A DNA stretch of 64,000 bases from Bacillota bacterium (GTDB lineage Bacteria > Bacillota > UBA4882 > UBA8346), in assembly GCA_023402395.1 (NCBI GenBank), contig JAEYGI010000040.1, positions 124,001 through 188,000 of the forward strand, read 5' to 3'. The first letter of the stretch is position 1; every line of letters begins with the position of its first letter. The notes beneath the pieces were generated by a model. It did not search any database. It was not told the DNA's origin and was given only the letters and a program-made list of their open reading frames with translations. The position numbers and the translations under genes were made by a program. Shown piece after piece: positions 18,043-27,472 of this stretch.

Positions 18043-18570
18043 ATGAGTGAAATTTCAAAGATGATCATCATCTGCGGTTATCCGGGAGTGGGTAAATCCA
18101 CCATTGCCCAACCGTTAGCCAAACGGCTGAAGTATGCTTTATTGGACATCGACGATCTAAAGGAAATGGTTGATCCGTCAATAGTTCCCGATGACGATGA
18201 CCGAGGGCGAATTGCGTACAGTATCTTTAAAAACTTGGTAAGAAAACAAGTAAGTCTCGGAAATTCAGTGATTATCGATGTTCCATTCACGTATACTTGG
18301 TTGCGGGAATCAATGGTTTTGGTTGCCAAGGAATATAATGCCCGAATGATCATTGTTTATTGCTGGTGCCGTGATGAAATCACATTAAAACGCATTTGGG
18401 AGCGGTTTCAGTCAAATCCCGAAAAGTACGGAAATCGCGATGAAACCGCTTTTTATCGGATTAAACGGAATTTTGTCCCGATCGATGCCATCGTAAACTT
18501 AAAGGTGAATACCGAGGATGAACCGGATCGAAATGTTGAAAAAATTGAGGCGTATTTGAATAGCGGATAA
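18043..18570 (+). CDS. P-loop small-molecule kinase (AAA_33-type)
   Basis: 175 residues from ATG 18043 (ggagaacgag upstream); the open frame extends up into the previous gene but has no better start. Walker A is GYPGVGKST at residues ~12-20, with an acidic DIDDLKE stretch after beta-2 and a probable lid WCRDEITLKRIWERF. Size and layout fit the zeta-toxin/chloramphenicol-phosphotransferase-like kinases. The substrate is unknown. It is followed by an APH-like kinase, an acetyltransferase and a methyltransferase. Confidence 0.75.
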   Translation: MSEISKMIIICGYPGVGKSTIAQPLAKRLKYALLDIDDLKEMVDPSIVPDDDDRGRIAYSIFKNLVRKQVSLGNSVIIDVPFTYTWLRESMVLVAKEYNARMIIVYCWCRDEITLKRIWERFQSNPEKYGNRDETAFYRIKRNFVPIDAIVNLKVNTEDEPDRNVEKIEAYLNSG

Positions 18571-18578
18571 AAGCGGCG

Positions 18579-18831
18579 ATGAATCTGAAAAAGAAGCTTG
18601 CGACAAGCCGAAATAGAACTGGATAGTTATTGGATCTTTGATGTGCCCCAGATCTTTGAAGCCATCCAAGAATACTATAATTGTTTGGCGTGGGGCTATT
18701 TTGCGGATGAAATCCCTTCGTTTCATGAATGCGCCGGAACTTTGGAACGGATATTCAAGCGATACGGCAACTCCGGCGGACTTGACGTGCGATTCCGGAG
18801 GTTTCTGTGGAAAGCGGAATACAGTAGATGA
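18579..18831 (+). pseudogene. Small hypothetical gene with a probable frame break
   Basis: A 77-codon frame ending at 18831 has normal codon use (ELDSYWIFDVPQIFEAIQEYY...) but only a TTG start at 18598 without a ribosome site. An ATG at 18579 in the neighbouring frame reads MNLKKK and stops soon after. Removing one base near 18597 would join them as MNLKKKLRQAEIELDSYW. This is either a decayed gene or a sequencing slip. No family is recognised. Confidence 0.45.
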
Positions 18832-18864
18832 TGGCGTCTTGATTGATAAAGTTGAGGGAAACGA

Positions 18865-19670
18865 ATGCGAATTGAGAGAAATGAAACGCTAATTCCCATG
18901 GAAGTCAATGAACTGCTGGCGACCAACCATTGGAATGTTGCCTGCTTGGGAGCGGAGCCCAGGCCGATATTTACCGAGCGGGGAACAAAGCGGTCAAACT
19001 CTTCAAGGAGCATTGTCCCAAAAGCGATGCGTTTAAAGAGGCGGCACTCCACGCCATGGTCGAGAACGCGGCGCTGCCCGTGCCAAAGCTTTATGAAGTG
19101 ATTAAGTATGAAAATAAAATGGCGATTATAATGGAGTTAATCGAAGGAATTACCATGCGCGACCAAATGCTGAAGGATATGGCCAACATCGAATCATATC
19201 TAGAGCGGATCGTTGATTTGCAAATCACCATTCACAACCGGACTGGGCTGGGTTTGCCCAGGATGGAAGACCGGTTACGGCGGAATATAACGGTTACATC
19301 ACTATTGAACGCGGAACAAAAAGCGAATCTCGTAAAAGCGCTCGATTTGATTGAGGTAGGAAACAGTCTTTGCCACGGCGATTATCATTTTTTGAATCTG
19401 ATGGTGGCCGGAGACAAAATTACGGTCATTGATTGGGTTGATGCGACATGCGGCAGCCCCGAGGCGGATCTCTGCCGTTCGTACCTGCTTTATTATATCC
19501 ATGCGCCCGCCGGATTTGCCGACAGGTATCTGGAAGTATACTGCCGAAAGACAGGTATGGACCGCGAAAGGGTGCTGCAATGGCTGCCGATCAATGCCGG
19601 CGCCAGGCTATCGGTGAAAAACGAGGCGGAGAAGGAACAGTTGTTGCGATGGGTCGAATCTGGAGAATAA
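18865..19670 (+). pseudogene. APH-like phosphotransferase with a probable frameshift near its start
   Basis: The frame ending at 19670 (from 18930) encodes a kinase of the aminoglycoside-phosphotransferase/choline-kinase fold: Gly loop LGSGAQADIYRAGNKAVKLF, the HGDYHFLNLM catalytic loop and VIDWVDA metal motif. Its only upstream start is a TTG without a ribosome site. The ATG at 18865 in another frame gives MRIERNETLIPMEVNELLATNHWNVACLG, which continues naturally into the Gly loop if one base is restored near 18945. All catalytic residues are intact, so the protein may work if the break is an error or is recoded. The substrate is unknown. Confidence 0.7.
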
Positions 19671-19688
19671 CCGGATAAGGAAAAACCG

Positions 19689-20426
19689 ATGATCAGAACC
19701 TTTGAGGAATTATCGCTGAACGCTTGGCCGGCGCTGCAGACCAAACTATATGACGGCTGGATCTTGCGGTTTGCCAATGGCTACACCAAACGATCCAATT
19801 CAATCAACCCGCTCTATGATTCCGTTTTACCGTTGGAAGAGAAGATTAATACCTGTGAAGCTGAATACCGGGCGCGGAATTTGCCGGTGATTTTCAAGTT
19901 GACCGCTGCCAGCGTTCCGCAAGGGATTGACGCCGTGTTGGAACAAAGGAATTATTACCGTCTTGATGAAACTTCGGTGCGGGTATTAGCGATGAACCAA
20001 TACCAATCTCGAAGGCCGGAAGGGGTCTTGGTTGAGACTGCGTTCAGCGACGGGTGGCTGGCGGATTTCTACGCTTGTTCAGGGATGAACGATCCGCAAG
20101 TTCAACAAACCGCTCAAAGCCTATTAAAGAACATTCTCGGGAAAGTGGTCATAGTGCGTAAGGTCGTGGACGGTCAGACCGTCGGCTGCGGGTTCGGCGC
20201 CATCGAAAGAGGCCATGTCGGGATTTATGACATAATGGTTGATAAAGATCAGCGCGGCCGCGGTTACGGCCGGGATATCATGGACGGAATCCTGAGCGCG
20301 GCTACTCACGAAAAGTTTGAAACCGCTTATTTGGCGGTTATCGTAGGTAACGCCCCCGCCGAGAACCTTTACCGGAGCATCGGGTTTCAGGAGATTTACC
20401 GGTATTGGTACCGGAAGAAAGAGTAA
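19689..20426 (+). CDS. GNAT-family N-acetyltransferase
   Basis: 245 residues. The C-terminal half carries the acetyl-CoA motif DQRGRGYGRDIMDGIL (~195-210) and the later NAPAENLYRSIGF segment. The N-terminal half starts LNAWPALQTKLYDGWILRFANGYTKRSNSINPLY, a pattern typical of one two-domain GNAT subfamily. It lies 18 bp after the APH-like gene, probably in the same transcript. The acceptor is unknown. Confidence 0.85.
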   Translation: MIRTFEELSLNAWPALQTKLYDGWILRFANGYTKRSNSINPLYDSVLPLEEKINTCEAEYRARNLPVIFKLTAASVPQGIDAVLEQRNYYRLDETSVRVLAMNQYQSRRPEGVLVETAFSDGWLADFYACSGMNDPQVQQTAQSLLKNILGKVVIVRKVVDGQTVGCGFGAIERGHVGIYDIMVDKDQRGRGYGRDIMDGILSAATHEKFETAYLAVIVGNAPAENLYRSIGFQEIYRYWYRKKE

Positions 20427-20459
20427 CTAAATAATCCTTTTGCAAAGGAGTTCGGTTGG

Positions 20460-21206
20460 ATGGACCCTAGCCAGCTTGCCATGAGAGAATTTTTTTACTC
20501 TAAAATCGATTTTGAAAAAGTGCGGTCGATCTTGGATCTTGGCTGTGGAATAGGCTCGGACCTCATGGCGATTAGCAAGAAAATCGCCGGTGAGGCGCGG
20601 CTGGCCGGCCTGGACTCCATGGCGAAAAGCATCGCGGCGGCTCAGAGTGAAACGGAGGGAGATTCCAGGTATTCGTTCTCGGCCCATGATCTGACCCTGG
20701 GGATTCCTTTTGAGGATGCGTCGTTTGATCTGGTCCTTTCCAATAATCTGTTAGAATGCATCCGGGATAAGGACCATTTGCTCCGGGAAACGGCCCGGGT
20801 TTTAAAGCCCGGGGGACAGGTGGCCTTCGCCCATTTTGACTGGGATTCGCAATTGTTTGATGGGAACGATAGACAACTGGTCCGGAAGATCGTGCAAATT
20901 TTCAATGATTGGCAACAGCCCTGGATGACCGATTGCGATCCTTGGATGGGAAGACGCTTATGGCGTACTTTCCAGCGAACCGGATTGTTTGAGGGGGAAG
21001 TTTTCCCCTATGTTCTGATCAATACCAGATTCGAAGACCCGTTCTTTGGTTTCAGGCGCGCTGCTGATTTTCAGGCGCTGGTCAAGCGGGAAATGATCCC
21101 GGAAAATGAGTACCGCCGGTTTTACCACGATTTACAAAGGATGGCGGATGCCGGCGAGTATTTTTACAGTATTACGCTATACATTTACACCGGAAGGAAG
21201 AGATGA
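20460..21206 (+). CDS. Class I SAM-dependent methyltransferase
   Basis: 248 residues. Motif I is LDLGCGIGSD (~24-33), the acidic residue after beta-2 is in LAGLDSM, and FDLVLSNNLLECIRDKDHLLRETARVLKPGG is the usual motif IV/post region. ATG 20460 is preceded by aaaggag. It closes the group of modifying enzymes. The substrate cannot be deduced. Confidence 0.85.
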   Translation: MDPSQLAMREFFYSKIDFEKVRSILDLGCGIGSDLMAISKKIAGEARLAGLDSMAKSIAAAQSETEGDSRYSFSAHDLTLGIPFEDASFDLVLSNNLLECIRDKDHLLRETARVLKPGGQVAFAHFDWDSQLFDGNDRQLVRKIVQIFNDWQQPWMTDCDPWMGRRLWRTFQRTGLFEGEVFPYVLINTRFEDPFFGFRRAADFQALVKREMIPENEYRRFYHDLQRMADAGEYFYSITLYIYTGRKR

Positions 21207-21320
21207 TGGAGCGCCTTGCCGATTTGAAGCGCGCCCATTCGATTGAATTTGCTCCAACGGCAGGAGTTTTTTATTTTGAGGAGAAAAACATTGATCGAGA
21301 GATTAGAAGGGGGTTATGGA

Positions 21321-22106
21321 ATGGAACAAGCGGTTATCGGAGTGTTTGGAGGTTCCGGTTTTTATTCTCTGCTTGAGAATGTAAAGGAAATAGCGGTTCA
21401 TACCCCTTACGGGCCGCCGAGCGACCGGGTGGCCATCGCCGAAATCAATGGCAAACAGGTGGCCTTCCTCCCACGGCACGGGAAACACCATCAATATCCG
21501 CCGCACATGATTAATTATCGCGCCAATCTTTGGGCAATGAAGGAATTGGGCGTCACTCGGATCATTGGCCCCTGTGCCGCCGGAAGCCTGCAGGCTCATG
21601 TCAAGCCCGGTGATTTCGTTGTGGTTGATCAATTTGTCAACCGCACCTGGGGAAGGCACGATACGTTTTTTGATGGGCCGGTGACGCAGCATCTCAGCCC
21701 CGCCGAACCGTACTGCCCCGAATTGCGCCAAGTGGCGATCGACAGCGCCAAAAAGCTGGGCATCAATGTCCATGAACGGGGAACGGTCGTGGTCATTCAG
21801 GGACCGCGTTTTTCCACCAAGGCCGAGAGCCGCGAATTCAGCAAAAACGGCTGGGAAGTCATTAATATGACCCAGTATCCCGAGGGGTGGCTAGCCCGGG
21901 AATTGGGAATTTGCTATACCAATATCGCTTTGATCACCGATTATGATGTGGGGCTGGAGGAAAATCCGGAGATTAAGCCCGTGACTCATCAAGAGGTTTT
22001 GAAAGTTTTCAACGATAATAACGAACGGTTGCGGAATTTACTGTTTACGATGATCGACGCCATACCGGCAGATCGCGCTTGTGAATGTCAGACCGATTTG
22101 TTTTAA
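21321..22106 (+). CDS. mtnP: S-methyl-5'-thioadenosine phosphorylase
   Basis: 261 residues from ATG 21321 (agaaggggg upstream); the longer open frame to 21243 has no ribosome site. It would split methylthioadenosine to adenine and methylthioribose 1-phosphate in methionine salvage. Family signatures are GVFGGSGFY, PRHGKHHQYPPHMINYRAN, GPRFSTKAE and the substrate-deciding MTQYPEGWLARELGICYTNIALITDYD. The short gap to the methyltransferase gene is unremarkable. Confidence 0.9.
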   Translation: MEQAVIGVFGGSGFYSLLENVKEIAVHTPYGPPSDRVAIAEINGKQVAFLPRHGKHHQYPPHMINYRANLWAMKELGVTRIIGPCAAGSLQAHVKPGDFVVVDQFVNRTWGRHDTFFDGPVTQHLSPAEPYCPELRQVAIDSAKKLGINVHERGTVVVIQGPRFSTKAESREFSKNGWEVINMTQYPEGWLARELGICYTNIALITDYDVGLEENPEIKPVTHQEVLKVFNDNNERLRNLLFTMIDAIPADRACECQTDLF

Positions 22107-22187
22107 GCATAGGCATAATATCCCCTTTTAACGTTAGACTTATCAGAGGGTGCGAAGGGCCTTAACCAAACGGAGGATAATATTACG

Positions 22188-23177
22188 ATGCGGATTTTAT
22201 TGACCGGAGGCGCCGGTTATATCGGGAGCCATATTGGCTTGAGCCTGCTTGCCGAAGGACATCAGATCATCACGGTCGACAATTTAAGCAAGGGGCATCG
22301 GGCCGCGGTTCAGGGCGGCAGTTTCTATCAAGTCGACTTGGAGAACCGGAACGCTTTGAAAGAGATTTTCGGCAAGGAGACGATCGACGGCGTCATTCAT
22401 CTCGCAGCCGACAGTCTGGTGGGGGAATCGGTTCAAAAGCCAACCAAGTATTACCGGAACAATCTCGCCAACGGTTTGACGTTGCTGGAGGTCATGATTG
22501 AAGCCGGAGTAAAGAATATCGTCTTTTCGTCCACTGCGGCGGTGTATGGCGAACCGGAGGAAGTTCCCATCGGGGAAACTCATTCCAAAAATCCCACCAA
22601 TCCTTACGGTCAATCCAAACTGTATTTTGAAGGGTTGCTGGAATGGCTGGATAAGGCCAACGGCTTGAAGTTCGTCTCATTGCGCTATTTTAATGCCGCC
22701 GGCGCCGACCCTTCCGGCAAGATCGGGGAGGATCATCAACCGGAGTCTCATTTGCTGCCGCTGATCATGCAAGTGCCGCTTGGCGTCCGGGCGGAGCTTG
22801 AGATTTATGGCGATGATTACCCGACTCCCGACGGGACTTGCGTCCGGGATTACATTCATGTCAACGACTTGGCCCAGGCCCATATTTTGGCGTTAAAGTA
22901 CTTACAAGCCGGGGGCGGCTCGCGAATCTACAATCTGGGGAATCAGCAAGGATTCTCCAATCTGGAGGTTTTGCAAACCGTTGAAAAGGTGATCGGTCAA
23001 AAAATTCCTTACCGGATCGCCGCGCGACGTTCGGGCGACCCCGCCAAGCTGGTAGCCTCTTCGGAGTTGATTAAGAAAGAACTTGGCTGGCGACCCCAAT
23101 TTCCGAGATTGGATCAGATCGTTGAAACCGCTTGGAACTGGCATTCCAAGCACCCGGAAGGGTATGGGGACAAATAG
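22188..23177 (+). CDS. galE: UDP-glucose 4-epimerase
   Basis: 329 residues. The NAD motif is GGAGYIGSH at the N-terminus, the catalytic pair is Ser (FSSTAAVYG) with YGQSK, and SLRYFNAAGADPSGKIGEDH is a GalE hallmark. It interconverts UDP-glucose and UDP-galactose (or the N-acetyl forms) for glycan synthesis or galactose use. A ggagg site precedes ATG 22188. Confidence 0.92.
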   Translation: MRILLTGGAGYIGSHIGLSLLAEGHQIITVDNLSKGHRAAVQGGSFYQVDLENRNALKEIFGKETIDGVIHLAADSLVGESVQKPTKYYRNNLANGLTLLEVMIEAGVKNIVFSSTAAVYGEPEEVPIGETHSKNPTNPYGQSKLYFEGLLEWLDKANGLKFVSLRYFNAAGADPSGKIGEDHQPESHLLPLIMQVPLGVRAELEIYGDDYPTPDGTCVRDYIHVNDLAQAHILALKYLQAGGGSRIYNLGNQQGFSNLEVLQTVEKVIGQKIPYRIAARRSGDPAKLVASSELIKKELGWRPQFPRLDQIVETAWNWHSKHPEGYGDK

Positions 23178-23179
23178 AA

Positions 23180-23205
23180 TCGGCTTTAAGCCGGTTTTAT
23201 TTTTG
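23180..23205 (+). terminator. Terminator of galE
   Basis: cggctt (23181-23186) pairs with aagccg (23188-23193), then gttttattttt. Confidence 0.65.
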
Positions 23206-23268
23206 ATTTCGGAAAAATCGTAACGGTTTTCGATTTCTGTACCTTGAAAAACAAAATGCTCCCTAATA

Positions 23269-23398
23269 TGGAAGTCGTATGATAAAGTCGATTGTTGGAC
23301 GGCAGCCGCCCGAAAACAGATTTAAGACGACTTTATTCCTTGCTTCTCTGAGCTTTTTGTGTACAACCCGCGCCTTGGGTCAGGGTTTATCACAACAC
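23269..23398 (-). repeat. Two-hairpin repeat family 2, copy on minus strand
   Basis: Read on the minus strand it has an AACCC/GGGTT hairpin, the conserved linker ACACAAAAAGCTCAGAGAAGC and the hairpin ATAAAGTCG/CGACTTTAT, then CATACGACTT. It matches copies at 32998-33120 and 51975-52095. It fills much of the gap between galE and the DedA gene. Confidence 0.75.
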
Positions 23399-23482
23399 GT
23401 TTAGAAAATGCTTTATAAAATTCGAGAAAACCTGTAATATTTAATATGAAAAAATTATCGTACTCTGGCTGCGAGGTGCTTT

Positions 23483-24151
23483 ATGGAGAAACTTGTTGAA
23501 ATATTTCAACATTGGATGGAGCCGGCTGTTTTAACCGAATACCGGGAATATTTGATTGGAGTGGTTTTGGTTTATAGTTTCTTGGAAATCGTGTTTCCTC
23601 CGCTGCCGGGGGACGCGCTTCTGATATTAAGTGGTTCGATCGTTGGCATTGCGGGGTTCAATCCTTTGCTCATAATTGGCTCCTCAGCGATCGGAAGCTG
23701 GCTGGGATCATGGCTTCTTTATAATCTGGGAAACCGGATGGAGCATCGCATGCTGGCTTCTCCCAAATTCTCGGGTTTTTTGGATTCGGCCGCTTTTGGC
23801 CGGGTCGAGCACTGGTTCCGGAAATTTGGATATCTAACGATCCTTTTTAGCCGATTTATTCCGGTATTTCGTTCCGGGATTATTCTGGCCGCCGGAATGG
23901 TTAACTTGGATCGCAGGAAATCGTTGATAGCGGTTGCCATAAGTATTTTAATCTGGAATTCAACGATGGTTTTGGGAGGACGGATTATCGGACGGTATTG
24001 GGAAAAAATCTTCGATTTTTGGCAGGCCCGGTTGCGGCTATTGTTTATTAGCCTGATCGGATTGGTGCTGATTTACTTCGCCGTGGCGTGGATCATTCGA
24101 TACGTCCGGAAGCGCTTCCATTCTTCCCGGGATGGCCGGCGCAATGAATAA
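23483..24151 (+). CDS. DedA-family membrane protein
   Basis: 222 residues. Signatures are LEIVFPPLPGDALLILSG and FSRFIPVFRSGIILAAGM, the R-F-x-P-x-x-R motif of DedA/SNARE-associated proteins, which move polyprenyl-phosphate or lipids across the inner membrane. ATG 23483 follows gaggtg. Its end overlaps the start of radA by 8-20 bp depending on the radA start, so the genes are probably cotranscribed. Confidence 0.88.
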   Translation: MEKLVEIFQHWMEPAVLTEYREYLIGVVLVYSFLEIVFPPLPGDALLILSGSIVGIAGFNPLLIIGSSAIGSWLGSWLLYNLGNRMEHRMLASPKFSGFLDSAAFGRVEHWFRKFGYLTILFSRFIPVFRSGIILAAGMVNLDRRKSLIAVAISILIWNSTMVLGGRIIGRYWEKIFDFWQARLRLLFISLIGLVLIYFAVAWIIRYVRKRFHSSRDGRRNE

Positions 24152-25523
24152 AAAGCGGCAGCGGACTGCTTTTTACTGTGTCAATTGCGGGCATCAGGAA
24201 CCCAAGTGGATTGGCCGATGTCCGTCTTGCCAGGAGTGGGGCACTCTTGAAGAAACGCTCGAAACCGACGGCCCGGATGACTTGGTTGTTTTGAGCGGAG
24301 GCCAGGAGCCAACGATATTGAACCAAGTTGCGGTGGATGATTCGATTCGCCTGAAAACCGGTTTGGATGAGTTTGACCGGTTGATCGGAGGGGGAGTTGT
24401 TACTGGATCGGTTGTATTATTAGTGGGCGATCCCGGAATCGGGAAAAGTACTTTGAGCTTGCTTACAGCCGGTAATGTCGCCCAATTCGGGAAAGTTCTT
24501 TATGTGAGCGGCGAGGAATCGGCGGCTCAAACCAAAATCAGGGCTGACCGGATTGGCGATTTCTCGGATTCGCTCTATGTATTGGCTGAAAACAACCTGG
24601 AGCTGATCGAGAAACAGGTTAAGGCGCTCCAACCGGTATTAGTAGTTATCGACTCAATCCAATCCACTTTCGTTCAATATTTACGTTCGACGCCCGGATC
24701 TCCTTCCCAAGTTAAAGAATGTACCATGCGCTTGTTGAAGCTGGCTAAGGGCTCGAACATCCCGATCCTGTTGATCGGCCAAGTCACTAAGGAATCGGAG
24801 CTGGCTGGGCCCAGGGTGTTGGAGCATTTGGTGGACGTAGTCGTCTATTTGGAAGGGAATCGGAATCACAGTTTAAGAGTAGCCCGGGTTGTCAAGAATA
24901 GATTTGGGTCTACCGAGGAAGTCGCGTTATTTGAAATGACCACGAAGGGTCTGGAAGAAGTCCGGAACCCCTCCGACTACCTTTTGGAGAATCGGGAACG
25001 ATCGATTGCCGGGTCGGTGATCGTTGGTACCGCCCGGGGCAGCAGACCGCTGTTTACCGAGGTTCAGGCCCTGGTCACCGAAACGGCGGAGGGTATTCCG
25101 CCCCGGCAGATTGCCATTGGGATCGATCGAAACCGGCTGCTGCTGGTAACTGCGGTTCTGCAACGCTGGATTGGTGAGCGAATCGGGAACAAGAATATTT
25201 TTGTATCCACCGCTGGAGGGATTGAGTCGGACGATCCAGCGCTTGATCTCGGGATCGCCGCTTCGTTGCTATCTTCGACGCAAGGGCACGCTTTTTCGGG
25301 AAAGGTATTTTGGGTGGGAGAATTGACGCTTGCCGGAGAAGTCCGCGCGACTCCCGATCTCCCCAAGTTATTGGGAGAAGGAGTCCGGCTGGGTTTTGAG
25401 CATTGTGTCATCGCCCGGCGGGCTTTAACCCGGGTAAGTCCGATTCCGGGCATTCAATATCACGCCATCGATCATATTCGGGATTTGAAGGCAATAACTC
25501 CGCTGATAACTGAAAAAGAGTAA
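24144..25523 (+). CDS. radA: DNA repair protein RadA
   Basis: About 459 residues. The N-terminal zinc finger (CVNCGH...CPSCQEWG), Walker A GDPGIGKST, the RadA-specific KNRFG motif (VKNRFGSTEEVALFEM) and the C-terminal Lon-like domain are all present. It is a RecA-related branch-migration helicase in recombination. ATG 24144 gives MNKKRQRT; ATG 24132 is an equally open alternative. It lies just before disA, as in many Firmicutes. Confidence 0.95.
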   Translation: MNKKRQRTAFYCVNCGHQEPKWIGRCPSCQEWGTLEETLETDGPDDLVVLSGGQEPTILNQVAVDDSIRLKTGLDEFDRLIGGGVVTGSVVLLVGDPGIGKSTLSLLTAGNVAQFGKVLYVSGEESAAQTKIRADRIGDFSDSLYVLAENNLELIEKQVKALQPVLVVIDSIQSTFVQYLRSTPGSPSQVKECTMRLLKLAKGSNIPILLIGQVTKESELAGPRVLEHLVDVVVYLEGNRNHSLRVARVVKNRFGSTEEVALFEMTTKGLEEVRNPSDYLLENRERSIAGSVIVGTARGSRPLFTEVQALVTETAEGIPPRQIAIGIDRNRLLLVTAVLQRWIGERIGNKNIFVSTAGGIESDDPALDLGIAASLLSSTQGHAFSGKVFWVGELTLAGEVRATPDLPKLLGEGVRLGFEHCVIARRALTRVSPIPGIQYHAIDHIRDLKAITPLITEKE

Positions 25524-25536
25524 TGGAGGGTTCGGT

Positions 25537-26610
25537 TTGGGCCGGGAAGAACAATGGAACGAGCAAATGATCAAAGTTTTAAAAATGGTCGCGCCGGGAA
25601 CCACTTTGTATGAAGGGCTGGAAAACATTCTTCGCGCTCGAACCGGTGCTTTGATTGTCATCGCCGACTCGGAATCGATCATGAAATTGGTCGACGGCGG
25701 TTTCCGAATCAATTCCGAGCTTCAGCCTTCCACCTTGTATGAGTTGGCCAAGATGGATGGAGCCATCGTTTTGTCCAGCGACGCCCGCAAGATAATTGTC
25801 GCCAATGCTCATCTTACCCCCGATTATTTGATTCCAACCACCGAAACGGGGACTCGCCACCGGACCGCGGAACGGATGGCGATTCAAACCGGAGAACTGG
25901 TTATTGCCATTTCACAGCGGCGTAATGTGATTACTTTGTATAAAGGGGACCAGCGGTATGTAATCCGGGATATCGGCACCGTTTTGGCCAAAGCCAATCA
26001 AGCGCTGCAAACGCTTCAAAAATATAAAAGCGTTCTGGAACAAGCACTGATCAACTTATCGGCGCTGGAATTCGAGAACTTGGTTACATTATCGGATGTA
26101 TGCACCGTAATTCAACGGGCGGAGATGGTGAACCGAATCGCGGATGAAATCGAGCGTTATGTTTTTGAACTGGGGCACGAAGGCCGGCTGGTCAGCATGC
26201 AATTGGATGAGTTGATCATTGACGTCAAGGACGAAGGTCATTTGGTGATCCGGGACTATTTAAGGGCTGAACAGATTCAGGTTGATACGGTGAAAGCCGT
26301 GATCGCCGGTTGGGATGACGATGAACTGCTGGAATTGAACGCCGTGGCCCGAGTTCTTGGTTATCCCGGCGGAACCAGTCTGGATCTTTCCGTTACCACT
26401 CGCGGCTACCGGATCTTAGGCAAGATACCTCGATTGCCCTTCCCAGTGGTAGAAAATCTCGTAAAAACGTTTGGAGTTATGCAGAAAATACTGGAAGCGT
26501 CCACGGAAGAACTGGACGATGTCGAGGGTATCGGTGAGGTACGGGCCAGAACGATCAAGGACGGGTTGCGGAGGCTTCGGGAACAGATTTTATTAGACCG
26601 GCATTTTTAA
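25537..26610 (+). CDS. disA: DNA integrity scanning protein, diadenylate cyclase DisA
   Basis: 357 residues, the usual length. The catalytic DAC domain has MDGAIVLSSD and GTRHRTAERM; a helical linker and a C-terminal helix-hairpin-helix (DDVEGIGEVRARTIKDGL) follow. It makes c-di-AMP from two ATP and pauses on branched DNA. TTG 25537 is chosen because ggaggg lies about seven bases upstream and the N-terminus then matches the family. It follows radA by 13 bp. Confidence 0.95.
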   Translation: MGREEQWNEQMIKVLKMVAPGTTLYEGLENILRARTGALIVIADSESIMKLVDGGFRINSELQPSTLYELAKMDGAIVLSSDARKIIVANAHLTPDYLIPTTETGTRHRTAERMAIQTGELVIAISQRRNVITLYKGDQRYVIRDIGTVLAKANQALQTLQKYKSVLEQALINLSALEFENLVTLSDVCTVIQRAEMVNRIADEIERYVFELGHEGRLVSMQLDELIIDVKDEGHLVIRDYLRAEQIQVDTVKAVIAGWDDDELLELNAVARVLGYPGGTSLDLSVTTRGYRILGKIPRLPFPVVENLVKTFGVMQKILEASTEELDDVEGIGEVRARTIKDGLRRLREQILLDRHF

Positions 26611-26754
26611 AATGATTGTCTCACAATGATGTTCCTTCCATTTTTTTGAATACTGTCTTTACTCAGGCCTTTGGCCGGAGTTTGATTACATATTTTTCAA
26701 TGGGAAATATTGATTTTTAAGCGAAGATTTATTTGAAGCGGAAACAAAAAATTA

Positions 26755-26783
26755 TTGACAACCAAAATGAAACCTGTTAAAAT
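26755..26783 (+). promoter_or_regulatory. Sigma-A promoter of carD
   Basis: TTGACA (26755-26760), 17-bp spacer, TAAAAT (26778-26783). It lies about 60 bp before the carD start and is one of the clearest promoters in the window. Confidence 0.85.
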
Positions 26784-26843
26784 ATTAGCTTGACTTTTTG
26801 AGAGGTGATGTTGTAATATAAGAGTGGAGTTCTTAGGAGGTTT

Positions 26844-27323
26844 ATGATGTTTAACATCGGCGATAAAGTAGTATACCCGATGCATGGGGCCGGAGTGATC
26901 GAAGATATCGAGGAACGTGAGATCTCCGGGGAAAGGGTCCGATATTATATTATTAAATTGCCGATGGGGGAGATGAAGGCGATGGTTCCCCTCGATAAAG
27001 CCAACGAAGTGGGGCTTCGCCAGATCATTGATGAAGATCAAATACTTAAGGTTTACGAAGTTCTGAAAGCTCAATCCAGTAATATGCCCATCAATTGGAA
27101 CCACCGTTATCGGGCGAATCTTGAAAAGATTAAAAGCGGCAGTATTTTCGAAGTGGCGGAAGTCGTCAGAAACCTGGTCCGCCGGGATCGCCAAAAAGGC
27201 TTATCCACCGGGGAGAAGAAAATGCTTGAGAACGCTCGTCGCATTCTTTTAAGTGAGTTGGTATTGGCTCAAGATGTATCCGAAAATTCAATGGCCGAAT
27301 TGATTGATAATTTTTTGACATAA
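26844..27323 (+). CDS. CarD/CdnL-family transcription regulator
   Basis: 159 residues. The N-terminal RNA-polymerase-interaction domain starts MFNIGDKVVYPMHGAGVIEDIEER, and the helical C-terminal domain includes RDRQKGLSTGEKKMLENARRILLSELVLA. Such proteins bind the polymerase beta subunit and stabilise open complexes, mainly at rRNA promoters. It has its own promoter, a taggagg site and a strong terminator. Confidence 0.92.
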   Translation: MMFNIGDKVVYPMHGAGVIEDIEEREISGERVRYYIIKLPMGEMKAMVPLDKANEVGLRQIIDEDQILKVYEVLKAQSSNMPINWNHRYRANLEKIKSGSIFEVAEVVRNLVRRDRQKGLSTGEKKMLENARRILLSELVLAQDVSENSMAELIDNFLT

Positions 27324-27343
27324 ATCATCTACAGTCAAAGATG

Positions 27344-27373
27344 AAGCGCGGGAAAATGATCCCGCGCTTTTTG
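27344..27373 (+). terminator. Terminator of carD
   Basis: aagcgcggga (27344-27353) pairs perfectly with tcccgcgctt (27360-27369), followed by a T run. Confidence 0.9.
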
Positions 27374-27472
27374 CTTTCAGGGACCGCTCGCGGATAAACT
27401 AACAAAATTTGGGCAATAATAGAATATAGCAGCCCTGATAGCTGACTTTTCCAATGGGGGTGATCGCGGAGA

